Assembly (NCBI RefSeq): GCF_003633715.1
Contig: NZ_RBIE01000001.1
Span: 667,331-731,330 of the forward strand
Source: Thermovibrio guaymasensis
GTDB lineage: Bacteria > Aquificota > Aquificia > Desulfurobacteriales > Desulfurobacteriaceae
DNA: 64,000 nucleotides
Direction: 5' to 3'
Both the position numbers and the translations under genes were made by a program. Position 1 is the stretch's first letter; the number at the start of each line of letters is the position of its first letter. The notes under the pieces are model-generated. The model made no database searches and was not told where the DNA came from. It saw nothing but the letters and a program-made list of their open reading frames with translations. Shown piece by piece: positions 1 through 7,698 of this stretch.

Positions 1-428
1 CCTTTGCCACTGCTTCCTCTTCGGCCACCCTTCCGGTAACTATTGCCGTTTCAACAGCTGCTGGGATTAAGAGGCAAGTAGCCAACTTTACTCTCCCCCT
101 TGGAGCCACAATAAATATGGACGGGACGGCTCTCTACGAAGCTGTTGCGGCTGTCTTCTTGGCACAAGCCTACGGAATGGACCTATCTCTTCCCCAATAC
201 TTAACTATTTTCTTAACTGCAACTCTAGCGGCAATCGGAGCAGCCGGTATACCAGAGGCTGGTCTAATCACAATGGTTTTGGTTCTTGAATCTGTTGGAA
301 TTCCGATAGAGGGAATAGGGATAATCCTAGCTGTTGATTGGTTCCTTGACCGTTTTAGGACTGCCGTTAACGTTCTTGGTGATATAATCGGAGCTGCAAT
401 AATTTCAGCTTCTCTGGAGGAGAAATGA
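1..428 (+). CDS. Dicarboxylate/amino-acid:cation symporter (DAACS family), C-terminal part
   Basis: This gene is cut by the left edge; it is open in the frame starting at base 3 with no start codon inside the window. The visible ~141 residues hold the DAACS signatures: the serine-rich SSSATLPVT stretch of re-entrant loop HP1 and, after it, [15 protein letters not shown] of transmembrane segment 7 with its NMDGT cation site. HP2-like and TM8-like hydrophobic segments follow, including the AAGIPEAG turn. Family members import glutamate, aspartate or C4-dicarboxylates with Na+ or H+ across the inner membrane; the exact substrate cannot be read from this fragment. The stop codon overlaps the next gene by 4 nt (ATGA), so the two are probably translationally coupled. 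Confidence 0.9.
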   Translation, partial: FATASSSATLPVTIAVSTAAGIKRQVANFTLPLGATINMDGTALYEAVAAVFLAQAYGMDLSLPQYLTIFLTATLAAIGAAGIPEAGLITMVLVLESVGIPIEGIGIILAVDWFLDRFRTAVNVLGDIIGAAIISASLEEK

Positions 429-1228
429 TTGGTTTCCTCCTTGACCTTGAAGGAACTTTAGTTAAGGATAAGAGCTATACTCCCTTTAAAGAGGCCATTG
501 ATTTTACTAAGGAGCTTGACAGGAGAGGAATTCCCTGGATAGTTGCTACGAACAACTCAACCGAGAAACCTTATGAGCTCATCAAAATCCTAAGGGAGAA
601 GGGTTTTAACGTTGATGAAAAGAAGCTCCTTTCTCCCTCTCTCCTTGCAAAGGACTTCCTAAAGGAAGAGGGGGTAAGTTCCATTTATTTTTTAGGAACA
701 GACAAGATTAAGGAGTTTTTTGAGGAAGAGGGCTTTGAGGTTAAGGACGATTACAGAGTAGATGCTGTAGTTGTAGGTAGGGATAGAGAGGTAAACTACC
801 AGAAGCTTAAAGTAGCAACGTCGGCCCTTGTGAAAAATGATGCGAAGCTCTTCTCGTTTCACATGAACCGGTTAATTCTTGACCCTGATGGTTTAGTAGG
901 ACCGAGCGTTGGAGCAATTGCCACTGCTCTTTCCTACGCTTCTAATAAACCCGTAATCTCCTTTGGTAAACCTTCAAAGGAGTACTTTAATAGGGCATTT
1001 GAACTCCTAGGGATTAAAGATCCAAAGAGGGTATTTATGGTTAGTGACGATCCCTTTACAGACCTTGCCCAAGGGAAAAGAGTTACTGGGTTTAAAACTG
1101 TTTTCGTTTTAAGCGGTAAGTACAGTGATGAGAAGGTCCTTGAAGAGGTAGAACCTTCTCTAAGGCCTGATTACGTGTTTACTGATATTTCAGGTTGTTT
1201 AAAGTTAATAGAGGGAAACCTTGAGTAG
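425..1228 (+). CDS. HAD-superfamily (subclass IIA, NagD-like) phosphatase
   Basis: A 267-residue protein of the HAD-IIA type, which includes NagD and sugar- or glycerol-phosphate phosphatases. Motif I is DLEGT at residues 7-11, the TNNS sequence near residue 43 is motif II, a lysine in the FGKPS stretch is motif III, and VSDDPFTD near residue 205 is motif IV. Motif I normally reads DxDGT; here the second acid is Glu, which is also seen in some HAD branches with altered phosphotransfer chemistry. The start overlaps the upstream transporter stop (ATGA). The substrate is unknown, and the transporter and UbiA neighbours do not indicate one. Confidence 0.8.
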   Translation: MIGFLLDLEGTLVKDKSYTPFKEAIDFTKELDRRGIPWIVATNNSTEKPYELIKILREKGFNVDEKKLLSPSLLAKDFLKEEGVSSIYFLGTDKIKEFFEEEGFEVKDDYRVDAVVVGRDREVNYQKLKVATSALVKNDAKLFSFHMNRLILDPDGLVGPSVGAIATALSYASNKPVISFGKPSKEYFNRAFELLGIKDPKRVFMVSDDPFTDLAQGKRVTGFKTVFVLSGKYSDEKVLEEVEPSLRPDYVFTDISGCLKLIEGNLE

Positions 1229-2096
1229 TATTCTTGAGAAGGTAAAGAATTACCTTGAGCTCATAAAGGTTGAGCATACAGTCTTTGCCCTCCCCTTTGC
1301 CCTTACTTCTGCACTGATTGCTGCAGACGGTTTCCCTAGCCTCTATCAGGTTTTCTGGATAACCGTTGCCCTGTTTGGAGCAAGGACGGCTGCAATGAGC
1401 TTAAATAGGGCTATTGATGCAGAGATTGATGCGAAAAATCCCAGAACCGCCAACCGCCATATTCCAAGGGGTGTAGTAAAGAAGACGGAAGGTTTACTAC
1501 TGGCGGTTTTAGGTTTTGCTCTTATGGTCTATTCAGCGTATAGGCTGAATCCTTTGGCCTTTAAACTTTCCCCGGTTGCAATCTTTGTACTGACCCTTTA
1601 CTCCTTTACTAAGAGGTTTACGGCCCTCTGCCACATCGTTTTAGGAGTGGCCATAGCCCTTGCTCCACTTGGGGCGTGGGTTGCCGTTAGGGGAAGTATT
1701 GACCTTCCTGCACTTATCCTATCAGCTGCAGTTGCTTTTTGGGTTGCAGGCTTTGACATTATTTACGCCCTTCAGGACGTTGAATTTGACCGTAAGATGG
1801 GTCTCTTCTCAATACCAGCTAAGCTTGGAGTTGAGAGAGCTCTCCTCCTTTCCCGCCTGTTTCACCTAATAACCCTTCTATGTCTCATCTTTGTCGGCCT
1901 TTTAGAGAACTTGGGTCTTTTTTACTACTTAGGCCTTCTGATTTCAGCATTCTTTATGGTTAAGGAACACAGAATAGTGGCTAGGGAAAGGGAGAAAATA
2001 GCCTTTGCCTTCTTCAACCTAAACGGTTACATATCTTTAACAGTTTTCTTCTTTACTCTCATTGACTTTCTTTGGAGGGGGACTTGGAGTTCTTAA
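1221..2096 (+). CDS. UbiA-family prenyltransferase (probably MqnP-like, menaquinone synthesis)
   Basis: A 291-residue polytopic membrane protein with the two Asp-rich motifs of UbiA enzymes: NRAIDAEIDAKNPRT near residue 62 and DVEFDRKMG near residue 188. These bind the polyprenyl diphosphate through Mg2+. The family attaches an isoprenoid chain to an aromatic ring. In Aquificota and Epsilonproteobacteria the close homologue is the MqnP-type enzyme of the futalosine menaquinone route, which is the likeliest role here (inference; no other mqn gene is in view). The start is TTG inside the end of the HAD gene, an 8-nt overlap. Confidence 0.85.
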   Translation: MSSILEKVKNYLELIKVEHTVFALPFALTSALIAADGFPSLYQVFWITVALFGARTAAMSLNRAIDAEIDAKNPRTANRHIPRGVVKKTEGLLLAVLGFALMVYSAYRLNPLAFKLSPVAIFVLTLYSFTKRFTALCHIVLGVAIALAPLGAWVAVRGSIDLPALILSAAVAFWVAGFDIIYALQDVEFDRKMGLFSIPAKLGVERALLLSRLFHLITLLCLIFVGLLENLGLFYYLGLLISAFFMVKEHRIVAREREKIAFAFFNLNGYISLTVFFFTLIDFLWRGTWSS

Positions 2097-2698
2097 AGTA
2101 CTTTATTTCCCTCCTTGTAATAGTTGATCCTTTCTTTGCAGCGGTAATCGTTTCAACTATTGCTAATTCTGTTACTGAAGTTAAAAGCATAGGAAAGGGA
2201 GCAACCCTTACTTTCTTGGTTGCTTCGTTAATAACGATCCTTTTCGGTGAAGCTTTCTTAAAGCTTATAGGAGTAAGTGTCTTTAGCATAAAAATCTTTG
2301 GTGGGCTGATACTGCTTCATATGGCATTCCAGATGCTTCAGGCCCACAAGCCTAAGACGAAGCATACCGATCGTGAGGAAGAGGCAGTCTACGAAAAGAA
2401 CAATATTTCAGTGATTCCCATTGGGATCCCCATCCTCTTTGGTCCGGGAGCCTTTACTACGCTCTTAATTTTTAGGGAAGAAGCATCAACCCTCTTTTCC
2501 ATGCTTCAACTGATGCTTGCTGTCCTTTCACTTGCCGTTATCATCTATTTTTCAATCCTAAACTCCCTTTTCTTCTCAAAGAGGCTAGGGCCTACGGGAA
2601 TAGGAGTTATGATGAGGATTTTTGGCCTCTTTACGGGAGCCCTCGGTTCCCAGTTCGTCGTTGACGGGATAAAACACCTGTGGATGGAGGGACAATGA
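2084..2698 (+). CDS. MarC-family integral membrane protein
   Basis: A ~204-residue protein with six predicted transmembrane segments matching the MarC (UPF0056) family, including the early IVDPF motif (in place of the usual DPxG region) and the PIGIPILFGPGAFTTL signature in the second half. Family members were once linked to multiple antibiotic resistance, but a transport function has not been established. I chose the TTG at 2084 over the TTG at 2072 because a strong GGAGGGGG ribosome site (2073-2081) sits just upstream of it; the ribosome site lies inside the end of the UbiA gene. The stop overlaps dtd by ATGA. Confidence 0.8.
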   Translation: MEFLKYFISLLVIVDPFFAAVIVSTIANSVTEVKSIGKGATLTFLVASLITILFGEAFLKLIGVSVFSIKIFGGLILLHMAFQMLQAHKPKTKHTDREEEAVYEKNNISVIPIGIPILFGPGAFTTLLIFREEASTLFSMLQLMLAVLSLAVIIYFSILNSLFFSKRLGPTGIGVMMRIFGLFTGALGSQFVVDGIKHLWMEGQ

Positions 2699-3141
2699 AG
2701 GCCTGTCTTCAGAGAGTAATTTCTGGAAAAGTTGTTGTTAACGGCAAGGTCGTTGGAGAGATCGGAAAGGGAATAGTTGCACTCGTTGGCTTTGAGAAGG
2801 GAGATTTAACGAGCTACATTGATAAGATGGCTAATAAGATAGTCAACCTTAGGATTTTTGAGGACGATTCTGGAAAGATGAACCTCTCTTTAAAGGAGGT
2901 TGGTGGGGAGCTCCTCCTCGTTCCCAACTTTACGCTTGCTGCCGACTGCAGGAAGGGTAGACGTCCGAGCTTTCAGTCATCTGAAGAGCCTTCCCGGGCC
3001 GAAGAGATGTTTAACAGGCTGGTTGAGGCCTGCAGAGATGAAGGGATCAACGTTAAAACGGGAATTTTCGGTGCAGATATGAAGGTTCACATTATCAACG
3101 ACGGTCCGGTGACCTTTATCTTAACCAATAAGGAGGTCTAG
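2695..3141 (+). CDS. dtd: D-aminoacyl-tRNA deacylase
   Basis: A 148-residue protein, the usual Dtd length. It hydrolyses D-amino acids wrongly attached to tRNA. The sequence has KGRRPSF after the active-site strand, the FGADMKV loop, and the Gly-cisPro motif in INDGPVTF near the C-terminus. The catalytic strand normally reads S77-Q78-F79-T80; here it reads P77-N78-F79-T80, so the canonical Ser and Gln are both replaced while Phe79 and Thr80 remain. The ATG at 2695 is preferred over an in-frame upstream start at 2680 because GGAGG at 2686-2690 is well spaced for it and homologues begin MKAxxQRV. It overlaps marC by 4 nt. Confidence 0.92.
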   Translation: MKACLQRVISGKVVVNGKVVGEIGKGIVALVGFEKGDLTSYIDKMANKIVNLRIFEDDSGKMNLSLKEVGGELLLVPNFTLAADCRKGRRPSFQSSEEPSRAEEMFNRLVEACRDEGINVKTGIFGADMKVHIINDGPVTFILTNKEV

Positions 3142-4284
3142 TTGGCGGGCAAGGACCTTTGGACAGGTTTACTGTCCAACTTTCAGAACTTTACTTCCAA
3201 ACACGTTCCTTGGCTTAAGGTTGAATACGTCTTTGCCCTCTCTTTCCTGTTCCTTTCACTCCTTTCTCTCTGGAGCAGGAAGTTCTTCAGGAAGCTTCTT
3301 ATGAAGTTCTTCCTCAGGGATAAGAGACTTACTAAGGCAGAGAAGATGTTGGTTAGCCTTTCTAACTGGATTTCTTACTTCTTCTCGCTTCTCTTTATAA
3401 ACCTTGCTTTTGTTCAGTTAAGCTTACCTACAAAAGTTTTAAAGGTCTTCAATACAGCCTTTTTTATACTGTACGTCTTCATTTTGACCTTTGTCTTTGC
3501 ACGGCTCGTTGAGATTTCCCTTGAGAGAATTTCCCAGAGAGTGAGGAAAAAGGTCTCTCCTACAGAAGCTCCTCTTGTGGATACTTACTATTCAATGATT
3601 TCTAAAATCGTTAACGTTTTTATCGTTCTCATTGCACTAATAGCGATCCTTGATAAGCTCGGTTTTAACGTTACGTCACTGGTTACCTCTTTAGGAGTTG
3701 GTTCCTTAGCGGTAGGCCTTGCTGCTCAGGATACTATTAAGAACTTCATTTCAGGAATTCTCCTCGTTACCGATAGGCAGTTTAGGATAGGCGATAGGGT
3801 CTACATAAAGAACATAGACGTTGAGGGGTACGTCTACGATATAGGCTTAAGGACTACCCGCATTTTAACTATTTCAGGCAACAACTTAATAACCGTTCCT
3901 AACTCAAAGCTTACAGAGGGAGTCATTGAGAACTCCCTCTACCCTGATCCAAAAGTTAAAGACTCTGTTGAAGTTGGGGTAGCCTACGGTACAGACGTTG
4001 AAAAGGTTAAAGAGTTACTTATCAGGTCGGTTGAAGGAGTTGCAGGAGTTCTCAAGGAGCCGCCTCCTTCTGTCTACTTTACACAGTTTGGAGATAGTTC
4101 CCTTATCTTTAAACTGATCTACTACGTTGAGAGGAAGGATTTAGCATTTGGCGTAAAGTCCACAGTTAATGAGAGGATTAAGAGGCTCTTTGAGGAGAAC
4201 GGAATAGAAATTCCTTTCCCTCAACAGGATGTATGGTTTAGGAACCCTTTAAGGGTGGAAGGTGAAAGAGGAAAAACTCTTTAG
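3142..4284 (+). CDS. Small-conductance mechanosensitive channel (MscS family)
   Basis: A 380-residue protein with an N-terminal hydrophobic segment, further membrane helices near residues 70-100 and 150-180, then the MscS pore helix and beta-domain. The pore-lining TM3 carries the Gly/Ala pattern GVGSLAVGLAAQDTIKNF, followed by DRQFRIGDRV, which starts the cytoplasmic beta-domain. The family releases osmolytes when membrane tension rises after hypo-osmotic shock. The start is TTG directly after the dtd stop, with AAGGAGGT ending 6 nt before it inside the end of dtd. The end overlaps bioW by 23 nt. Confidence 0.9.
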   Translation: MAGKDLWTGLLSNFQNFTSKHVPWLKVEYVFALSFLFLSLLSLWSRKFFRKLLMKFFLRDKRLTKAEKMLVSLSNWISYFFSLLFINLAFVQLSLPTKVLKVFNTAFFILYVFILTFVFARLVEISLERISQRVRKKVSPTEAPLVDTYYSMISKIVNVFIVLIALIAILDKLGFNVTSLVTSLGVGSLAVGLAAQDTIKNFISGILLVTDRQFRIGDRVYIKNIDVEGYVYDIGLRTTRILTISGNNLITVPNSKLTEGVIENSLYPDPKVKDSVEVGVAYGTDVEKVKELLIRSVEGVAGVLKEPPPSVYFTQFGDSSLIFKLIYYVERKDLAFGVKSTVNERIKRLFEENGIEIPFPQQDVWFRNPLRVEGERGKTL

Positions 4285-5047
4285 CGTTAAGATGAGGAGC
4301 TCCTTTAAAGGTATCCACATATCAGGAGCGGAGGCGATAGTTCTAGAGGAAGAAGTAGAGGAAACTGTTCTTTCTTTCCTTAAGAGGGCTAGAAGCCACT
4401 CACGGGGTAGGGCAGACTTTATAAACGTAAAAGTTGAAGAACTTAAGGAAGAGCCAATTAGAGCTCCTCTCCTTCCTGTCTTTCACGTTGAAGGTGATCC
4501 TTTAAAAGCCCTTAAAAGGCTCTTTCCTTTAGCGGGAATTCCGATTGATTTGGGTTTTAAGGTTTACAATCTCTTACTTTCCGGACCGGCTCCCGGTGGG
4601 AGAGTAATGAGGGGAGCTATGATCGTTGAAGTCCCTTCAGGTAGGCGCCTAGAACCGGACATGGAAAGGGGAGTTCGGGCCTCGTTCCTAGGGATTACCA
4701 GAGAAGCTACAGATGAGCTTAAAGGACTTTCTGGAAAGCACTATACCGAAAACCTAAAGGAGGCTTTGACTCTAACTACAAAGATTAACTATTTTGACGG
4801 GGTTTTAGGGGAGCTCTGTATCTCCGACGACCCTAACTATACAACCGGCTACATTTCAGTTTCAGGAGTGGGCTACTTTAGGCTCTTCAACATTAAGCCT
4901 TTAAACCACCCTAAAGGGGGGAGGGCTCTTTTTGTAAAAAGGGGAATTCCCGTGAAAGATTTAATCTCTTTCCTTGAGAAGAAACCTTTCCTTGCAGTTA
5001 GCTTTCCTGGTTACTACTTTGAACTTCCAGAAAACTTCCGCTCTTAA
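4262..5047 (+). CDS. bioW: 6-carboxyhexanoate-CoA ligase (pimeloyl-CoA synthetase)
   Basis: A 261-residue protein that converts pimelate, CoA and ATP to pimeloyl-CoA, the first committed step of one biotin route. Recognised by the BioW signatures: HISGAE near residue 19, the RARSHSRGRADFI block near residue 41, the GVRAS motif, and SDDPNYTTGY near residue 190. The GTG start at 4262 gives an N-terminus (LFSVKMRSS) that aligns with known BioW proteins, so it is preferred over the internal ATG at 4292. The other bio synthesis genes are not in view, but biotin-protein ligase lies at 13363. Its 3' end overlaps the convergent bactofilin gene by 50 nt. Confidence 0.93.
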   Translation: MKEEKLFSVKMRSSFKGIHISGAEAIVLEEEVEETVLSFLKRARSHSRGRADFINVKVEELKEEPIRAPLLPVFHVEGDPLKALKRLFPLAGIPIDLGFKVYNLLLSGPAPGGRVMRGAMIVEVPSGRRLEPDMERGVRASFLGITREATDELKGLSGKHYTENLKEALTLTTKINYFDGVLGELCISDDPNYTTGYISVSGVGYFRLFNIKPLNHPKGGRALFVKRGIPVKDLISFLEKKPFLAVSFPGYYFELPENFRS

Positions 5048-5372
5048 CTGTACCGTCAAGGGAAGCACCCTTTTCAACGGAGAGGGCTCTTACGTTTAAA
5101 TTCCCTTTTATCTTTGCAGAACTCCTCACCTCAAGCTCTTCTGCCTTTATGTCTCCCTCTATCTCACCCATTAAGACTACTCTTTTTGCTTCAACGTTTC
5201 CTTTGACTTTAGAGCTCTCTCCGAATATTATGTAATCTCCTGAAACGTCTCCAAAGACTTGACCGTCAATCCTTACTTTGCCGGTTGCAAATATGTTTCC
5301 TTCAACTTTTAACTCTTCAGATAAAATGCTTTTAATCTCTCCACTCTCTACTTTATCTTTTTTTCCTATCAA
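4998..5372 (-). CDS. Bactofilin (polymer-forming cytoskeletal protein)
   Basis: A 124-residue protein with the right-handed beta-helix repeat pattern of bactofilins (DUF583). From about residue 20 to 110 the chain is built of short repeats of the form V-x-G-x-(V/I)-x-G-(D/N)-(V/I), for example KVRIDGQVFGDVSG. Bactofilins polymerise without nucleotide and scaffold cell-wall enzymes at the membrane. It lies just downstream of, and overlaps by 20 nt, an M23 peptidase gene; that pairing is common (as with CcmA and its partner endopeptidases) and supports a role in cell-shape control. Its last 50 nt are antisense to the end of bioW. Confidence 0.9.
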   Translation of the reverse strand: MIGKKDKVESGEIKSILSEELKVEGNIFATGKVRIDGQVFGDVSGDYIIFGESSKVKGNVEAKRVVLMGEIEGDIKAEELEVRSSAKIKGNLNVRALSVEKGASLDGTVKSGSFLEVQSSNQES

Positions 5373-6237
5373 GGCTCACCTCTAGGAAAGGTTCTGGATT
5401 TATTATTTTCCCTTTATACTTTATTGAGTAGTGGAGGTGAGGTCCTGTGCTCCTTCCGGTACTTCCCATGAGGCCTATAATCATTCCCCTTCCAACTCTC
5501 TGTCCTTTATGGACTACGATTTTAGCCATGTGGCCGTAGAAAGTTTTAAATCCGTTTCCGTGGTCTATTTCAACGTACTTTCCAAGAAGTCTGCAGTAGC
5601 CAGCCTTTACGACCTTTCCTTCAGCAGCAGCCCTTATTGGAGTTCTCCACCTGTTTGCTATATCTACTCCCAGGTGAAACTCTACAGACCCTGTGATAGG
5701 GTTTCTCCTAAGTCCGAACCCAGACGTTATTCTTCCGGCTGTAGGGTAGCCTATAGGGGTAGTCTTAAAGTTCTTTATGATTAGATCAACCCCAGGTATA
5801 AGTTCCTTCAAATCAATGCTTGGGTTGTTCAGTACCTTATCAATCGGAACGGCGGTACCACCTTCCCCTGCGCTTTCAAACTTTATACCGACCTTCTTCA
5901 TCAACGAGTTAATCATTTCAACTCTTTTAGCAAGTTCCCTAACGGTTTCTTCTCTTTCTCTCTCTAGCTTTGCTACTTCTTTTTTTAACCTCTCATTCTG
6001 AGAACTTAATCTGCTAATTTCCCCTTCAAGTTTTTTCAACCTCTGTGTTAGCTCCCTCTTTTCTTCTTTCCTTTCAAAGTGTTCCTTTATAGAAATTCCC
6101 GCAAACACCGTAAGTGCAACGAAGGATCCGAGGAAGAGGGAGGAGAGGGTTATTAACAGTTTTTTGGAAATACTAAACCTGGAGTAGCTTCCTACTTCAT
6201 CTTTAATTACTATGAACTGTATTTTGTCCTCTTTCAT
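5353..6237 (-). CDS. M23 (LytM) zinc metallopeptidase with membrane anchor and coiled coil
   Basis: A 294-residue bitopic protein. A cytoplasmic tail is followed by one transmembrane helix at about residues 28-50, a Lys/Glu-rich coiled coil at ~52-110, then a complete LytM domain from ~165. Zinc ligands are visible as HLGVD (HxxxD) and HLHY (HxH). The family cuts peptide cross-links in peptidoglycan. The topology puts the catalytic domain in the periplasm. Linkage to the bactofilin gene suggests that the bactofilin filament positions this enzyme (inference from the known Helicobacter/Caulobacter pairs). Confidence 0.9.
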   Translation of the reverse strand: MKEDKIQFIVIKDEVGSYSRFSISKKLLITLSSLFLGSFVALTVFAGISIKEHFERKEEKRELTQRLKKLEGEISRLSSQNERLKKEVAKLEREREETVRELAKRVEMINSLMKKVGIKFESAGEGGTAVPIDKVLNNPSIDLKELIPGVDLIIKNFKTTPIGYPTAGRITSGFGLRRNPITGSVEFHLGVDIANRWRTPIRAAAEGKVVKAGYCRLLGKYVEIDHGNGFKTFYGHMAKIVVHKGQRVGRGMIIGLMGSTGRSTGPHLHYSIKYKGKIINPEPFLEVSLDRKKR

Positions 6238-6252
6238 AAAAGCTTAAATCTC

Positions 6253-7647
6253 CTATTTTCCTATGCAGAACCGAGAAAAAATTATATCATACATATCCTC
6301 CGTCGTTACTTTGCCTACTATCATTCCTAGACTCTCTAGGGCTTGGTCAATATCCATTGAGAGGAATTCGGGAGATTCAAAACCTTCCTCTAGACTTTTA
6401 AGGGCTTTTTCAATTGAGTTTTTAGCTTTTTCTAAGAGCTCCCTGTGCCTTTCACTTGTTATTACCTCTTCTTCACCTCCAAAAACCGCTTCAGGTTCAA
6501 GTAAAACCATCTTTACAATCTCCTCTGAAAGCTTCTCAATCCCTTTCCCTTCCTTTGCGCTGATTTCAACGCACCTGTTCCACTCCTTTAAATCTTTACA
6601 GTTGACCTTTAACCCCGCATCCTTTTTGTTTACTACTACTATTACGTTTTTCCTCCCCTTAAGGAGTTCCCAAATTTTTTTATCTTCCTCAGTTAAACCG
6701 ACAGAACCATCTACTACAAAGAGAACAACGTCGGCCTCTTTCAGCTTTTCAAGGCTCCTTTCAATTCCTATCCTCTCCACCTTTTCAGCAGTATCCCTTA
6801 TTCCAGCAGTGTCTATAAGCCTTACGGGAATTCCCTTTACAGTAACGCTCTCTTCAATAACGTCCCTCGTAGTTCCTGGAATTTCCGTAACAATAGCCCT
6901 TTCTTCCCTTAAAAGGGCGTTTAAGAGTGAGGACTTGCCTACATTTGGTCTTCCAACTATCGCCACCTTTATCCCTTCTCTTATTACCTTTCCTTCCCTG
7001 TAGCTCTTTAGGAGTTTTTCTATCTCTTCCTTAATTTCAATTAACTTCTCTTTGACTTTTCCCCTTTCAAGGATCTCAACTTCTTCCTCTGGAAAATCTA
7101 CGGCGGCCTCTATGTAGGCTTTAGTTTCAAGGAGTTTGTTCCTGATCCCCTCAATTCTCTTTGATAGAGAGCCTTCAAGGTGTCTTAGAGCGACCTTTGC
7201 CTCAACTTCACTCTTAGCTTCAATTAACTGGTTTATTGCTTCTGCCTGTACAAGGTCAATTTTCCCGTTTATAAAGGCCCTCATTGTAAATTCACCGGGT
7301 TCAGCAAGCCTTGCTCCCCTCTTTAGTACTTCCCTTAAAATCTTCCTCACCACGACTATTCCGCCGTGGCTGTGAATTTCAACTACGTCCTCTCCCGTGA
7401 AGCTCCTTGGAGCTCTCATGTAAACTGCCAAAACCTCGTCTATCGGCTCCCCAAACTCATCAACTACCAGTCCGTAGTAGACTCTCCTCTCTTCAAACTC
7501 TTCCTTCTTATTTCCCCTTTTAGTTCTGAAGAGTTCTTTAAGTATCCTAAGAGCCTCCTTTCCAGAGATCCTAACTATTCCGATAGCTCCTCTTCCAATT
7601 GGCGTTCCGATTGCCGCTATCGTATCCTGGCACATGTAATCTCTCAT
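6253..7647 (-). CDS. mnmE: tRNA-5-carboxymethylaminomethyl-U34 GTPase
   Basis: A 464-residue protein with the full MnmE layout: N-terminal formyl-THF-binding domain, a helical domain interrupted by a G domain, and the C-terminal CIGK motif with its essential Cys. G-domain motifs are GRPNVGKSS (G1), DTAG (G3) and NKKD (G4). With MnmG it modifies wobble uridine of several tRNAs. The ATG at 7647 has GGGAGGAA just upstream; an internal ATG at 7635 is the alternative. It is divergent from glmS with only 51 nt between the start codons. Confidence 0.95.
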   Translation of the reverse strand: MRDYMCQDTIAAIGTPIGRGAIGIVRISGKEALRILKELFRTKRGNKKEEFEERRVYYGLVVDEFGEPIDEVLAVYMRAPRSFTGEDVVEIHSHGGIVVVRKILREVLKRGARLAEPGEFTMRAFINGKIDLVQAEAINQLIEAKSEVEAKVALRHLEGSLSKRIEGIRNKLLETKAYIEAAVDFPEEEVEILERGKVKEKLIEIKEEIEKLLKSYREGKVIREGIKVAIVGRPNVGKSSLLNALLREERAIVTEIPGTTRDVIEESVTVKGIPVRLIDTAGIRDTAEKVERIGIERSLEKLKEADVVLFVVDGSVGLTEEDKKIWELLKGRKNVIVVVNKKDAGLKVNCKDLKEWNRCVEISAKEGKGIEKLSEEIVKMVLLEPEAVFGGEEEVITSERHRELLEKAKNSIEKALKSLEEGFESPEFLSMDIDQALESLGMIVGKVTTEDMYDIIFSRFCIGK

Positions 7648-7698
7648 TTCTTCCTCCCAGACTGTTATACTAACAAAATAAAAATCTGGGAGATTTTA
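7648..7698. promoter_or_regulatory. Divergent mnmE/glmS promoter region with 8-bp inverted repeat
   Basis: The 51 nt between the two start codons must hold promoters and ribosome sites for both genes. CTCCCAGA at 7654-7661 and TCTGGGAG at 7685-7692 form a perfect inverted repeat whose arms contain the Shine-Dalgarno sequence of mnmE (minus) and glmS (plus). Between them TATACT at 7666-7671 could be a -10 element for glmS, and TATAAC on the minus strand (7669-7664) one for mnmE; no convincing -35 boxes are visible. There is no room for a glmS ribozyme. Confidence 0.5.

Noticed and set aside
7366-7698. In-frame N-terminal extension of glmS
   Set aside because: GlmS requires a start directly before Cys2; the extension overlaps mnmE on the other strand and has no family similarity.
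7648-7698. glmS ribozyme
   Set aside because: Only 51 nt separate glmS from the divergent mnmE start; no room and no matching core.
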